DNA of 18,598 nt from an uncultured Eubacteriales bacterium (GTDB lineage Bacteria; Bacillota; Clostridia; Oscillospirales; Acutalibacteraceae). Location: positions 1-18,598 of the forward strand of contig CAKUBN010000047.1 of assembly GCA_934643185.1 (NCBI GenBank), read 5' to 3'. The position numbers and the translations under genes are program-made. Below, one piece after another: positions 1 through 6,724 of the stretch. Below the pieces are notes generated by a model. That model worked only from the letters and a program-made list of their open reading frames with translations, did not search any database and had not been told where the DNA came from. The stretch's first letter is position 1; every line of letters begins with the position of its first letter.

Positions 1-1
1 G

Positions 2-832
2 TTTGAGTTCAAGCCCGTGGAAAAAGAAGAGGTCGCCCGCGCCGTAGGCCGCGCATTCCGCATTTTGTCGGAAGACCTCGGCGAAGAAATCCGGCTCGAA
101 GACGGCGTGACTTCGTATATCGCTTCCGCTTGCGGCGGCGATGTACGCAAAGCGATGAACGCGGCAGAGCTTTGCACGGCTGCCGCACGAAGCGAGGACG
201 AGCTGCGCATCACCATGGAACTTGCAGAGCAGCTTACACAGCGCAGTGCCATGCGGTATGACCGAGACGGCGACGCGCATTACGATATCCTTTCGGCGTT
301 TCAAAAATCCATGCGCGGCTCCGACCCCGACGCGGCGCTGCATTATCTCGCACGGCTTTTGGAAGCGGGCGACCTCGCCTCTGCATGCCGCCGCTTGATG
401 GTGTGCGCCTGCGAAGATGTGGGCCTTGCGTGGCCACAGATCATCCCCATCGTGAAAGCGGCCGTAGACGCCGCCATGATGGTCGGTCTGCCGGAAGCGC
501 GCATCCCGCTTGCGGATGCCGTCATTTTAACGGCGACGGCGCCGAAATCGAACAGCGGTGAATCTGCCATAGATGCCGCCATGCGCGACGTGAAGGCCGG
601 CAAACTCGGTGTGATCCCGCGCACGCTGCAAAACGTGCATTATGACGGTTCAGACGTCGCTAAAAAAGGCCAGTTTTACCGCTATCCGCACGATTACCCG
701 GATCATTGGCTCGACCAGCAGTATCTTCCGGATGCCTTGCTCGGCGCTTCGTACTATCACTACGGAGACAACAAAAACGAGCAGGCGTTTAAAGCGTATT
801 GGGAAAACATAAAACGAAAGCACAGCTCATAA
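2..832 (+). CDS. rarA: RarA/MgsA-type replication-associated AAA+ ATPase, 3' part only
   Basis: This is the C-terminal 276 residues of a protein usually about 420-450 residues long; the open frame continues past the left edge, so the ATPase core (Walker A and B) is outside the window. What is visible is the end of the AAA+ lid region (about residues 1-75), then the clamp-loader-like MgsA C-terminal domain. Family hallmarks include the DRDGDAHYDILSAFQKSMRG stretch, a SDPDAALHYLARLLEAGD helix, ACEDVGLA, and a LPDALLGASYY-type end. RarA acts on stalled replication forks and gapped DNA in the cytoplasm together with single-strand binding protein and RecA-pathway enzymes (family knowledge). The next gene follows after 34 bp with no terminator between, so they may be cotranscribed. 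The GTG at 17 is internal, not a start, because the frame reads FEFKP upstream of it. Confidence 0.93.
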   Translation, partial: FEFKPVEKEEVARAVGRAFRILSEDLGEEIRLEDGVTSYIASACGGDVRKAMNAAELCTAAARSEDELRITMELAEQLTQRSAMRYDRDGDAHYDILSAFQKSMRGSDPDAALHYLARLLEAGDLASACRRLMVCACEDVGLAWPQIIPIVKAAVDAAMMVGLPEARIPLADAVILTATAPKSNSGESAIDAAMRDVKAGKLGVIPRTLQNVHYDGSDVAKKGQFYRYPHDYPDHWLDQQYLPDALLGASYYHYGDNKNEQAFKAYWENIKRKHSS

Positions 833-866
833 ACTCTATTAACATAACGGAAGGAAGTGCACCGCC

Positions 867-1529
867 ATGAACCCGGCAGTCCTTAAAAATTTGTCATACG
901 GCATGTACGTCATCGGCACAAAATATAACGGCCGCCCGAACGCCTGTGTGGCAAACTCAGTCATCCAAATTTCCAGCAGCGACCCCGAAAAAGTGCTCAT
1001 TGCGCTGACAAAAGATACGCACAGCTGCACCGCAATCCGCGAAAACGGCATTTTTACCATTTCTGTACTCTCCACAGATACACCCGCCAGCGTCATCGGT
1101 GCACTCGGTCTTGTCAGCGGTAAAAATGCAGACAAGCTGAAAAACATCCGCCACAAGGTGCTCATTGAAGGCGTGCCCGTCGTAAAGGAGAATACCTGCT
1201 GCTGGTTTTTATGCAAGGTCATCTCCGGCATGGACGTAGGGCAGGAGATGGTCTTCGCCGCCGAGATCATAGCGGGCAGCGACAGCGCCATCGGCACGCC
1301 GATGACGTATGATTTCTACCGCAGTGAAATGCACGGTCTGTCGCCGGTCGGCTCGCCGACCTATGTGCCGCCGGAAAGCACGTTTGATAAGAGCAGCGGT
1401 GAAAGCTTTGTCTGCTCCGTGTGCGGCTATGTGTACAGCGACCCGAACTTCAGCTTTGAAGAACTGCCGGACAACTGGGTGTGCCCGGTCTGCAAAATGC
1501 CGAAAAAAGCATTCGTGCGCAGAAATTAA
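867..1529 (+). CDS. High-molecular-weight rubredoxin: flavin reductase-rubredoxin fusion
   Basis: The 220-residue protein has two domains. Residues 1-160 are a flavin reductase-like FMN-binding split barrel that opens with LSYGMYVIGTKYNGRPNAC. Residues 181-220 are a rubredoxin with both CxxC knuckles (C183/C186 and C206/C209), the typical YxYDP-like turn written YVYSDPNF, and the PDNWVCPVC signature. Such fusions (Hrb of Moorella is the known example) pass electrons from NAD(P)H through FMN to the Fe(Cys)4 centre, often feeding flavodiiron NO or O2 reductases in anaerobes. No flavodiiron gene is in this window, so the partner is unknown. The ATG is preceded by GGAAGGA at 849-855, about 11 bases upstream. 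A detoxification or redox role is inferred from the family, not from neighbours. Confidence 0.9.
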   Translation: MNPAVLKNLSYGMYVIGTKYNGRPNACVANSVIQISSSDPEKVLIALTKDTHSCTAIRENGIFTISVLSTDTPASVIGALGLVSGKNADKLKNIRHKVLIEGVPVVKENTCCWFLCKVISGMDVGQEMVFAAEIIAGSDSAIGTPMTYDFYRSEMHGLSPVGSPTYVPPESTFDKSSGESFVCSVCGYVYSDPNFSFEELPDNWVCPVCKMPKKAFVRRN

Positions 1530-1564
1530 ATAGCTTTTTCCATACTACGAATGAAAGGATTTTT

Positions 1565-1591
1565 CGATAGACTGCGCATCGCGCGCTATCG
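1565..1591 (+). other. Inverted repeat in the rubredoxin-GT4 intergenic gap
   Basis: CGATAG at 1565-1570 can pair with CTATCG at 1586-1591, and GCGC 1574-1577 with GCGC 1581-1584 inside it, giving a two-part stem. No U-run follows, so it is not a classical terminator. It lies between a Shine-Dalgarno-like AAAGGA (1554-1559) and the ATG of the GT4 gene at 1606, which otherwise has no good binding site of its own. A role in presenting that site to the start codon is speculation. Confidence 0.35.
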
Positions 1592-1605
1592 GAACCAAAA
1601 GACTC

Positions 1606-2778
1606 ATGCAGAAAAATTCTCCGCTTCACGTTTTGGTCATTCCCACATGGTACCCAAACGGTGAGGATAAACTGATCGGCGTTTACCACAAGCTGTTCTG
1701 CACGGCAATTGCGGAATACGGCGTGAAAACCAATATGCTCTATGTAGACCGTCAGGGGCTTTCCGCATTGCCGAAATACCCCATGATGCAGAAGGTCTAT
1801 GAAGAACCGCACGACGGCTACACAACACACTGCCGCCGTATGCTGGACATCTCCAAATTCAGCGCAAATGCACAGCTCAGCGCTTACTGCCGCACCGTTG
1901 AAAAGCTCTACAAAGCTTACGTGAAGCAGCACGGCAAGCCGGATATTCTGCACGCGCACGTCACCGTGCCCGCCGGATATGCCGCCGCAAAGCTCGGCGA
2001 AAAATACCATATTTCAGTCGTTATCACAGAGCACTCCTCATATTTTGAGCGCTTCTTTGCGGGCAGCACTGCAAAATACGGGCTTTATGCCGCACAGCAC
2101 AGCGTGATGACCTGCGTCAGCGGATACATGACGGATATTTTAAAAGATAAATATAACATCTCCGCCGAGGTACTGCCGAACATCGTGCATACAGAGGCGT
2201 TTCGCGGCGCGAAAGAGCCGAAGGACCCAGCGCATTTCCGCTTGACGACCGTTTCTGCACTGCGCCCTGGCAAGTGTGTGGAAGACGCCTTGCAGGCTTT
2301 AAAGCTTCTGCGGGAGCAGCACCCGGAAAAATCGTTTTTGTATACGATCATTGGCGACGGGCAGGAGGCAGCGTTCTACAAAAAGACCGCTGCCGATCTC
2401 GGACTAAACGACATCGTGACGTTCGTCGGGCGCAAGAACGAAAGCGAGATTGCCGAGATTTTGAGCCGGACCGATGCACTTTTGATGGCTTCGGATATCG
2501 AGACGTTCGGCATTCCCGCTGTGGAAGCGCTCGCGGCCGGCGTGCCGGTCATATCAACGCACTGCAAGGGCCCGGAGAGCTTTTTAAACAAGGACTGCGC
2601 CGAGTTCTGCAACGTGCATGACCCCGCCGATATGGCAGAAGCCATTTTGCGTATGTACGCGCGGCGGGATTCGCTTAATGGAGCCAAAATCCGCGCTGCG
2701 GCAAAGCCGTTTGACAGCGCCGCCGTGGCCGCGCTTGCCGTTCAGATCTACGAAAAAGCGCTTAAAAACGTAAAATAA
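1606..2778 (+). CDS. GT4-family glycosyltransferase (GT-B fold), orphan
   Basis: A 390-residue retaining glycosyltransferase of family GT4. The N-terminal Rossmann-like half begins LHVLVIPTWYPNGED and contains ILHAHVTVPAG (about 114-124). The C-terminal half has FRLTTVSALRPGK, the glycine-rich IIGDGQE and the EX7E motif (E299 to E307 within SDIETFGIPAVEAL), which holds the nucleotide-sugar donor. It likely transfers a sugar from a nucleotide donor to a lipid-linked acceptor or other glycan at the cytoplasmic membrane face; the donor cannot be read. ATG 1606 is the only standard start in an open stretch that begins after a stop at 1552; its ribosome binding site is poor (only GGA at 1591-1593). 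It sits 76 bp after the rubredoxin gene, ends at a terminator, and is separated from the large polysaccharide cluster by the transketolase operon. Confidence 0.9.
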   Translation: MQKNSPLHVLVIPTWYPNGEDKLIGVYHKLFCTAIAEYGVKTNMLYVDRQGLSALPKYPMMQKVYEEPHDGYTTHCRRMLDISKFSANAQLSAYCRTVEKLYKAYVKQHGKPDILHAHVTVPAGYAAAKLGEKYHISVVITEHSSYFERFFAGSTAKYGLYAAQHSVMTCVSGYMTDILKDKYNISAEVLPNIVHTEAFRGAKEPKDPAHFRLTTVSALRPGKCVEDALQALKLLREQHPEKSFLYTIIGDGQEAAFYKKTAADLGLNDIVTFVGRKNESEIAEILSRTDALLMASDIETFGIPAVEALAAGVPVISTHCKGPESFLNKDCAEFCNVHDPADMAEAILRMYARRDSLNGAKIRAAAKPFDSAAVAALAVQIYEKALKNVK

Positions 2779-2787
2779 ACAAAAATA

Positions 2788-2830
2788 GGGGAGCCCGCGC
2801 TTTAAAAAAACGTGCAGGCTCCCTTTTCTT
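2788..2830. terminator. Bidirectional rho-independent terminator
   Basis: GGGAGCC (2789-2795) pairs with GGCTCCC (2817-2823); four more pairs follow after one C:A mismatch. On the plus strand it is followed by TTTTCTTT, ending the GT4 transcript. On the minus strand it is followed by CTATTTTTGTTT, ending the DUF3892-type gene, whose stop codon is at 2830-2832. One hairpin therefore serves two convergent genes. Confidence 0.85.
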
Positions 2831-3129
2831 TAAGAAAGACCGCGCAAACCGGTGCTTGGGAGGTCGCCCAGATTGTTGCTCTCCTTGCCGTCCGGCAGAC
2901 TGCGCAGGTATTCGCTGCCGTTACGGCTTGCGATCGCCACACCGCGGATACCGCCCTGCTTTGCAAGCGCCACGCCATCCGCCTTGGAAAGCACCGTGCC
3001 GTCCGAAAGCTGATAGCCGGAGATCTTGCCGTTTGTGCGGATCAGCTTCATAATGGTCTTCGCATCCTTGTTCGGTACAGGGTTCATAATGTTGATATTG
3101 GCAGGCAGGTTGCCGATCCTCTGAGACAT
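2830..3129 (-). CDS. Small DUF3892-type protein
   Basis: A 99-residue minus-strand protein. Residues 27-81 carry the DUF3892 pattern: a short strand MKLIRTNGKISGYQLSDGTV, then LSKADGVALAKQGGIRGVAIA and the closing SEYLRSLPDG. The family is common in Firmicutes and has no established biochemical function that I know of. Residues 82-99 (KESNNLGDLPSTGLRGLS) form a polar, probably flexible tail. The ATG (complement of 3127-3129) was chosen because a good site, GGAAAGGA on the minus strand (3140-3147), lies 10 bases upstream and because the family similarity starts after it. The open frame extends to 3318 but would run through the promoter region. The gene is convergent with the GT4 gene and divergent from the transketolase operon, so it is transcribed alone. 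Confidence 0.8.
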   Translation of the reverse strand: MSQRIGNLPANINIMNPVPNKDAKTIMKLIRTNGKISGYQLSDGTVLSKADGVALAKQGGIRGVAIASRNGSEYLRSLPDGKESNNLGDLPSTGLRGLS

Positions 3130-3216
3130 AAAACGATGTTCCTTTCCGTTTGTAATTTTGTTTTGTCCTTTCCGTTTTTCCGGCGCAGCCAAAAGCTGTA
3201 CGTACCTATTAAGGCT

Positions 3217-3245
3217 TTTATAAGCGCCGCTGTGCCTATTGTCTC
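3217..3245 (-). promoter_or_regulatory. Candidate sigma-A promoter for the DUF3892-type gene
   Basis: Read on the minus strand, GAGACA (3240-3245) is followed after exactly 17 bases by TATAAA (3217-3222). The -10 matches five of six consensus bases and the -35 four of six. It lies about 90 bases upstream of the start codon. It is the best candidate seen but not proven. Confidence 0.4.
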
Positions 3246-3305
3246 TCCACATACGGTGAATATGCAAAAAGCACGAAAAAACGGGTGAAATTTTGGCGTG
3301 GAGCG

Positions 3306-3334
3306 TTGCAAAGGCCACCGAAATGCGCTATAAT
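3306..3334 (+). promoter_or_regulatory. Strong sigma-A promoter of the transketolase operon
   Basis: TTGCAA at 3306-3311, a 17-base spacer, and a perfect TATAAT at 3329-3334. Transcription would start near 3341, giving a leader of about 67 bases before the ATG at 3408. The good consensus agrees with high expression suggested by the AAG-rich lysine codon choice of the two genes it serves. Confidence 0.85.
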
Positions 3335-3350
3335 AAGACCATAATGACTC

Positions 3351-3394
3351 GCGCTGCGGTTTTTACGGGATTGCCCGTGCCGGGCGCTAAAAAC
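3351..3394 (+). promoter_or_regulatory. Structured 5' leader of the transketolase operon (possible cis-regulatory RNA)
   Basis: Bases 3351-3359 can pair with 3380-3387: GCGCU, one bulged G, then CGG, against CCGGGCGC. Enclosed is ACGGG-AUUG-CCCGU (3365-3378). Five U (3360-3364) are left as a one-sided bulge, and five A (3389-3393) lie directly after the stem, just before AGGAGG (3397-3402). U5 and A5 could form a pseudoknot or triple contact. A competing hairpin, GCCCG (3373-3377) with CGGGC (3381-3385), uses the same C-rich strand, so two folds exclude each other. There is no U-run, so any control would act on translation. I do not recognise a known riboswitch class, and chance folding of GC-rich DNA is possible. 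Confidence 0.4.
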
Positions 3395-3407
3395 ACAGGA
3401 GGCTTCC

Positions 3408-4253
3408 ATGAATTCATGCGATAAGCAGCAGCTTAAAATCACGGCTGCCAAAGTCAGACTTGGAATCATCGAAGGCGTTTACAACGCCAAATCCGGCCAT
3501 CCGGGCGGATCTCTTTCCGCTGCGGAAATTTTCACCTATCTCTATTTCAAAGAACTGCACATCGACCCGCAGAACCCGAAGGATCCGGACAGAGACCGCT
3601 TTGTCCTTTCTAAGGGCCACTGCGCACCGGGTCTTTACGCTGCACTGGCACAGCGCGGCTATTTCTCCGTGGACGAGCTGAAGAAGCTCCGCCACATCGG
3701 CGCTATGCTGCAGGGCCACCCGGATATGAAGGGCACCCCCGGCATCGATATGAGCTCCGGCTCTCTCGGTCAGGGCATTTCCGCTGCGGCAGGCATGGCG
3801 CTTGCCGGCAAGATCGACAACAAAGACTACCGCGTTTACTCTCTGCTCGGCGATGGTGAGATCGAAGAGGGTCAGGTTTGGGAAGCTGCCATGTTTGCGT
3901 CCCATAATAACCTCGATAACCTCTGCCTGATCGTAGACTCCAACGGCCTGCAGATCGACGGCCCGGTCAGCGAAGTTGCCGGCCCGGAGCCAATCGACAA
4001 GAAGTTTGAGGCTTTCGGCTTCGACGTACAGACCATTGACGGCCACGATTTTGATGCCATCGAGGCGGCTTTTGCACACGCCAAGACCGTAAAGGGCAAG
4101 CCGAGCGTCATCATTGCCAAGACCGTAAAGGGCAAGGGCGTTTCCTACATGGAAAATCAGGTCGGCTGGCACGGCACCGCACCGAACAAGGAACAGTATG
4201 AGACTGCTATGCAGGAACTCACCGCTGCACTGCATGAACTGGAGGGCTGCTGA
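3408..4253 (+). CDS. Transketolase, N-terminal (thiamine diphosphate PP-domain) subunit
   Basis: A 281-residue half transketolase. It carries the N-terminal landmarks SGHPGG (29-34), KGHCAPGLY (69-77), MLQGHPDMKGTPGID (100-114), and the thiamine diphosphate/metal motif GDGEIEEGQVWEA (148-160) that runs on to D177-SNGLQIDG. With the product of the next gene it would form the active enzyme, moving two-carbon ketol units between xylulose-5-P, ribose-5-P and erythrose-4-P in the non-oxidative pentose phosphate pathway in the cytosol. The split form is well known in Clostridia and archaea. The start has an ideal AGGAGG at 3397-3402. The gene is led by a strong promoter and a folded leader. Codon use favours AAG and CTG, unlike the AAA-rich polysaccharide genes downstream, as expected for a highly expressed gene. 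Confidence 0.96.
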   Translation: MNSCDKQQLKITAAKVRLGIIEGVYNAKSGHPGGSLSAAEIFTYLYFKELHIDPQNPKDPDRDRFVLSKGHCAPGLYAALAQRGYFSVDELKKLRHIGAMLQGHPDMKGTPGIDMSSGSLGQGISAAAGMALAGKIDNKDYRVYSLLGDGEIEEGQVWEAAMFASHNNLDNLCLIVDSNGLQIDGPVSEVAGPEPIDKKFEAFGFDVQTIDGHDFDAIEAAFAHAKTVKGKPSVIIAKTVKGKGVSYMENQVGWHGTAPNKEQYETAMQELTAALHELEGC

Positions 4254-4254
4254 T

Positions 4255-5199
4255 ATGGCTGAAATGGTTAAAAAGGCAACAAGAGAAAGCTTTGGCGAGA
4301 CCGTTACCGCGCTCGCCGCTGAATACCCGGAGATCGTCGTTCTGGACGCAGACCTTGCAGCTGCAACCAAGACGGGCATCTTCAAGAAAGCATACCCGGA
4401 GCGCTTCTTTGACTGCGGCATCGCAGAGTGCAACATGGTCGGCGTTGCTGCCGGTCTGGCCACCTGCGGTAAAATTCCGTTTGCGGCGTCCTTTGCCATG
4501 TTCTCCGCAGGCAGAGCGTTTGAGCAGGTCCGCAACTCCGTTGGTTATCCGAAGCTGAATGTCAAGATCGTCGGCTCCCACGCCGGCATCTCTGTCGGTG
4601 AAGACGGCGCTACACATCAGTGCTGCGAGGACATCGCGCTCATGCGCACCATCCCGGGCATGGTCATTCTGAACCCCTGCGATCATTACGAAATGCAGGC
4701 CGCGGTTCGCGCTGCTGTTGAGCACAAGGGCCCGTGCTATATCCGCCTCGGCCGTCTGGCTGTGGAAAGCATCAACAACAACGATGATTACAAGTTCGAG
4801 CTTGGCAAGGGCATCACGCTGCGCGAGGGCACGGACATCACCGTTGTTGCGACCGGTCTCATGGTACAGGAAGCCGTTAAGGCTGCCGATGCATTGAAAG
4901 AAGAAGGCATCAGCGTTGAAGTCATCAATATCCATACCATCAAGCCGCTCGATGAAGAGCTTGTTATTGAATCTGCAAAGAAAACCGGCCGCGTCATCAC
5001 GGTTGAAGAGCACAACATCATCGGCGGTCTCGGTGAAGCGGTCTCCACCGCGCTTTCCGAGCATTGCCCGACGCCGGTCACGCGCATCGGTGTCAACGAT
5101 GTGTACGGTCACTCCGGCCCGGCTGTGGACCTGCTGAAGGAATTCGGCCTTTCCGCAGAGCACATTGCAGAGGTCATCAGAGAAAAGCTCGCAAAGTAA
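4255..5199 (+). CDS. Transketolase, C-terminal (Pyr domain plus C-terminal domain) subunit
   Basis: A 314-residue partner of the preceding subunit. It contains the Pyr-domain signature FFDCGIAECNMVGVAAG with the catalytic glutamate at E58, then SHAGISVGEDGATHQ (108-122) including the conserved histidine H121, and the C-terminal domain from about residue 185 (GKGITLREGTDITVV). The glutamate activates the thiamine diphosphate bound by the N-terminal subunit, so neither protein is expected to work alone. The start is ATG 4255, one base after the TGA of the first subunit, with GGAGGG at 4241-4246 inside the upstream gene; this implies translational coupling and equal output. A longer in-frame start at 4198 would lie inside the first subunit and is rejected. 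The pair ends at the terminator at 5245-5301. Confidence 0.96.
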   Translation: MAEMVKKATRESFGETVTALAAEYPEIVVLDADLAAATKTGIFKKAYPERFFDCGIAECNMVGVAAGLATCGKIPFAASFAMFSAGRAFEQVRNSVGYPKLNVKIVGSHAGISVGEDGATHQCCEDIALMRTIPGMVILNPCDHYEMQAAVRAAVEHKGPCYIRLGRLAVESINNNDDYKFELGKGITLREGTDITVVATGLMVQEAVKAADALKEEGISVEVINIHTIKPLDEELVIESAKKTGRVITVEEHNIIGGLGEAVSTALSEHCPTPVTRIGVNDVYGHSGPAVDLLKEFGLSAEHIAEVIREKLAK

Positions 5200-5244
5200 G
5201 CTTTTCCGCAGGCTTCCGCTTTAAAACTGCATAATAGCAATTTT

Positions 5245-5301
5245 GCTCCCTTTACAGGAACTGTGTGCATCCGCACGGTTTCCCGTAAAGGGAGCTTTTT
5301 T
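5245..5301 (+). terminator. Long rho-independent terminator after the transketolase operon
   Basis: GCTCCCTTTAC (5245-5255) pairs perfectly with GTAAAGGGAGC (5285-5295). After one A:C mismatch, GGAA pairs with TTCC and a further GTG-containing stem closes on a small CATC loop, followed by six T (5296-5301). The reverse direction lacks a U-run, so it is one-way. It separates the transketolase genes from the polysaccharide cluster. Confidence 0.93.
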
Positions 5302-5478
5302 ATGTTCAAAAGTCCCGCAGCAATAGTAAAATGTCTTTGTTTGACGGACACAAAGAAAAAGCAAAAATAAATGCTGGCTTTCACAAAGAATTCGACCTCT
5401 TTCTTTTTTCTCGCGTTGTACAATAACGGCATCAGCACCGGTACAGATACATTTCATCTTGCTATACGGAGGTTTAGA
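5302..5478 (+). promoter_or_regulatory. Upstream region of the polysaccharide cluster, with a weak candidate promoter
   Basis: This 177-base gap must carry the promoter of the 12-gene cluster if the terminator before it works. The best match I find is TTCAAA (5305-5310), 16 bases, TAAAAT (5327-5332), which is only fair. Two inverted repeats follow: TCTTTGT (5334-5340) with ACAAAGA (5350-5356), and TGTAC (5417-5421) with GTACA (5441-5445), the latter enclosing CGG/CCG. I see no ops element (GGCGGTAGCNT) and no small gene with a ribosome binding site. GGAGG at 5468-5472 serves the ATG at 5479. Confidence 0.35.
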
Positions 5479-6714
5479 ATGTGTAAAAGCAAAGCTGAAC
5501 GCTTTTTGTCGCATCTGCCGCATTTGATTTCATCCGACAGATACATGTCAAAAAAGTGTGAAAATGTCGCGATAAATGAAGATTTTTCCGAATTCAAGCG
5601 CAAAAAAGTATTGATTGCGGCAAATCACTTTTATATGCTGTACCGCTTTCGGCGGGAGTTGATCGAAGCGCTGCAAGTACAGTTTGAGGTGGTCGTTGCG
5701 GCGCCGCTCATGACCGGCGAAGAGGCGTTTGAAGCCATGGGCATACGCTGCACAGAAACGAAAATGCAACGTCGGCGCGTGCAGGTGTTTTCCGAATTGC
5801 GTCTTTTGCAGGCGTACAATCGGATTCTTTGTCGCGAAAAGCCGGATCTTGTCCTTACATATGCCATTAAGCCGAATGTGTACATGGGGTTTCTCTGCAC
5901 GTGCTACCATATTCCGTTTTACGCCACCGTACAGGGGCTCGGCAGTGCGTTTCAGCGCCCATGGCTCAGCCGCGCTGCAACGCTGCTTTACCGGCTTTCG
6001 TTTCTGCGCGTGCAGAACGTGTTTTTTGAAAATCAGTCCAACGCGGCAGAATTTTGCCGCCGGCATATTTTGCCGCCTGAAAAAGAGATCGTTCTGCACG
6101 GCGCGGGCGTAGACCTTAACCACTACATTTACACGCCATACACCGCGCACGACCCGCCGCGGTTTCTGTTCGTCGGCCGTTTGATGCGCGAAAAAGGGGT
6201 AGAGGAGCTGTTCTGCGCCGTGCGCAGGCTGTGGGCGGAGGGCTTTCACGTGCATTTGCAGCTGCTCGGTTTTTTTGAGGAGCAGTACAGGAAGGAGGTC
6301 GACCGCCTTGTCGCCAGCGGCATGACGGAATTTTACGGCTTTCAAAAAGAACCGCTGCCGTTTTACCAAAACTGCGACTGCGTGGTGCTGCCAAGCTACC
6401 ACGAAGGCATGAGCAACGTTTTGCTGGAAGCTGCCGCCGTCGGCAGACCGGTCATTGCCTCCGACATTCCCGGCTGCCGGGAAGCCGTAGAGCACAGCAA
6501 AACGGGCCTTTTGTGCCGCGCGAAGGATGCCGATAGCTTATACGTTGCCATGCGCGCGTTTTTGGCGCTTTCCGCAGCGCAAAGAGCAGCGCTTGGGCAA
6601 AACGGCCGCCGCAAAATGGAGCGCGAGTTTGACAAAGCCAGCGTTGTTGCCGAAACCCTGCGCGTCGTCACTGCCGAAAACGAGTCACCGCAGCCCCGGC
6701 GCGTCACGGCATAA
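5479..6714 (+). CDS. GT4-family glycosyltransferase, first gene of the polysaccharide cluster
   Basis: A 411-residue GT-B glycosyltransferase. The catalytic part begins at RKKVLIAANHFYMLYRFRREL (about 41) and includes VLTYAIKPNVYMG (125-137) and VQGLGSAF (151-158), a pattern shared with PglA/WbnH-like enzymes that add N-acetylhexosamine-type sugars to undecaprenyl-linked acceptors. The donor half has FLFVGRLMREKG (229-240) and the EX7E motif E309-E317. Substrate is not deducible. ATG 5479 is chosen for its GGAGG at 5468-5472. The first 40 residues (MCKSKAERFLSHLPHLIS onward) are an unusual polar extension ahead of the normal first strand; ATG 5545 would shorten it but has no binding site. An even longer frame from 5371 is not supported. 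The stop overlaps the ribosome binding site of the next gene. Confidence 0.9.
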   Translation: MCKSKAERFLSHLPHLISSDRYMSKKCENVAINEDFSEFKRKKVLIAANHFYMLYRFRRELIEALQVQFEVVVAAPLMTGEEAFEAMGIRCTETKMQRRRVQVFSELRLLQAYNRILCREKPDLVLTYAIKPNVYMGFLCTCYHIPFYATVQGLGSAFQRPWLSRAATLLYRLSFLRVQNVFFENQSNAAEFCRRHILPPEKEIVLHGAGVDLNHYIYTPYTAHDPPRFLFVGRLMREKGVEELFCAVRRLWAEGFHVHLQLLGFFEEQYRKEVDRLVASGMTEFYGFQKEPLPFYQNCDCVVLPSYHEGMSNVLLEAAAVGRPVIASDIPGCREAVEHSKTGLLCRAKDADSLYVAMRAFLALSAAQRAALGQNGRRKMEREFDKASVVAETLRVVTAENESPQPRRVTA

Positions 6715-6724
6715 AGGAGACCCC

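Noticed and set aside
1551..1664. 37-codon ORF overlapping the GT4 start as an independent small gene
   Set aside because: No ribosome binding site precedes its ATG and the peptide has no recognisable features; kept only as part of a finding about the start region.
3130..3318. Longer N-terminus for the DUF3892-type gene (start near 3318)
   Set aside because: It would run through the candidate promoter, lacks family similarity, and a good ribosome binding site precedes the inner ATG at 3129.
3341..3407. Assignment of the transketolase leader to a known riboswitch (ZTP, preQ1-I, TPP)
   Set aside because: The conserved blocks I know for these classes are absent; only a general resemblance to pseudoknotted leaders remains.
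3414..5163. Long minus-strand open frames (373 and 314 codons) opposite the transketolase genes
   Set aside because: They mirror the codon bias of two unmistakable transketolase genes, have no recognisable domains or ribosome binding sites, and overlap them completely.
5548..6495. A 315-codon minus-strand frame opposite the first cluster glycosyltransferase
   Set aside because: It lies fully antisense to a clear GT4 gene and its translation has no family features.
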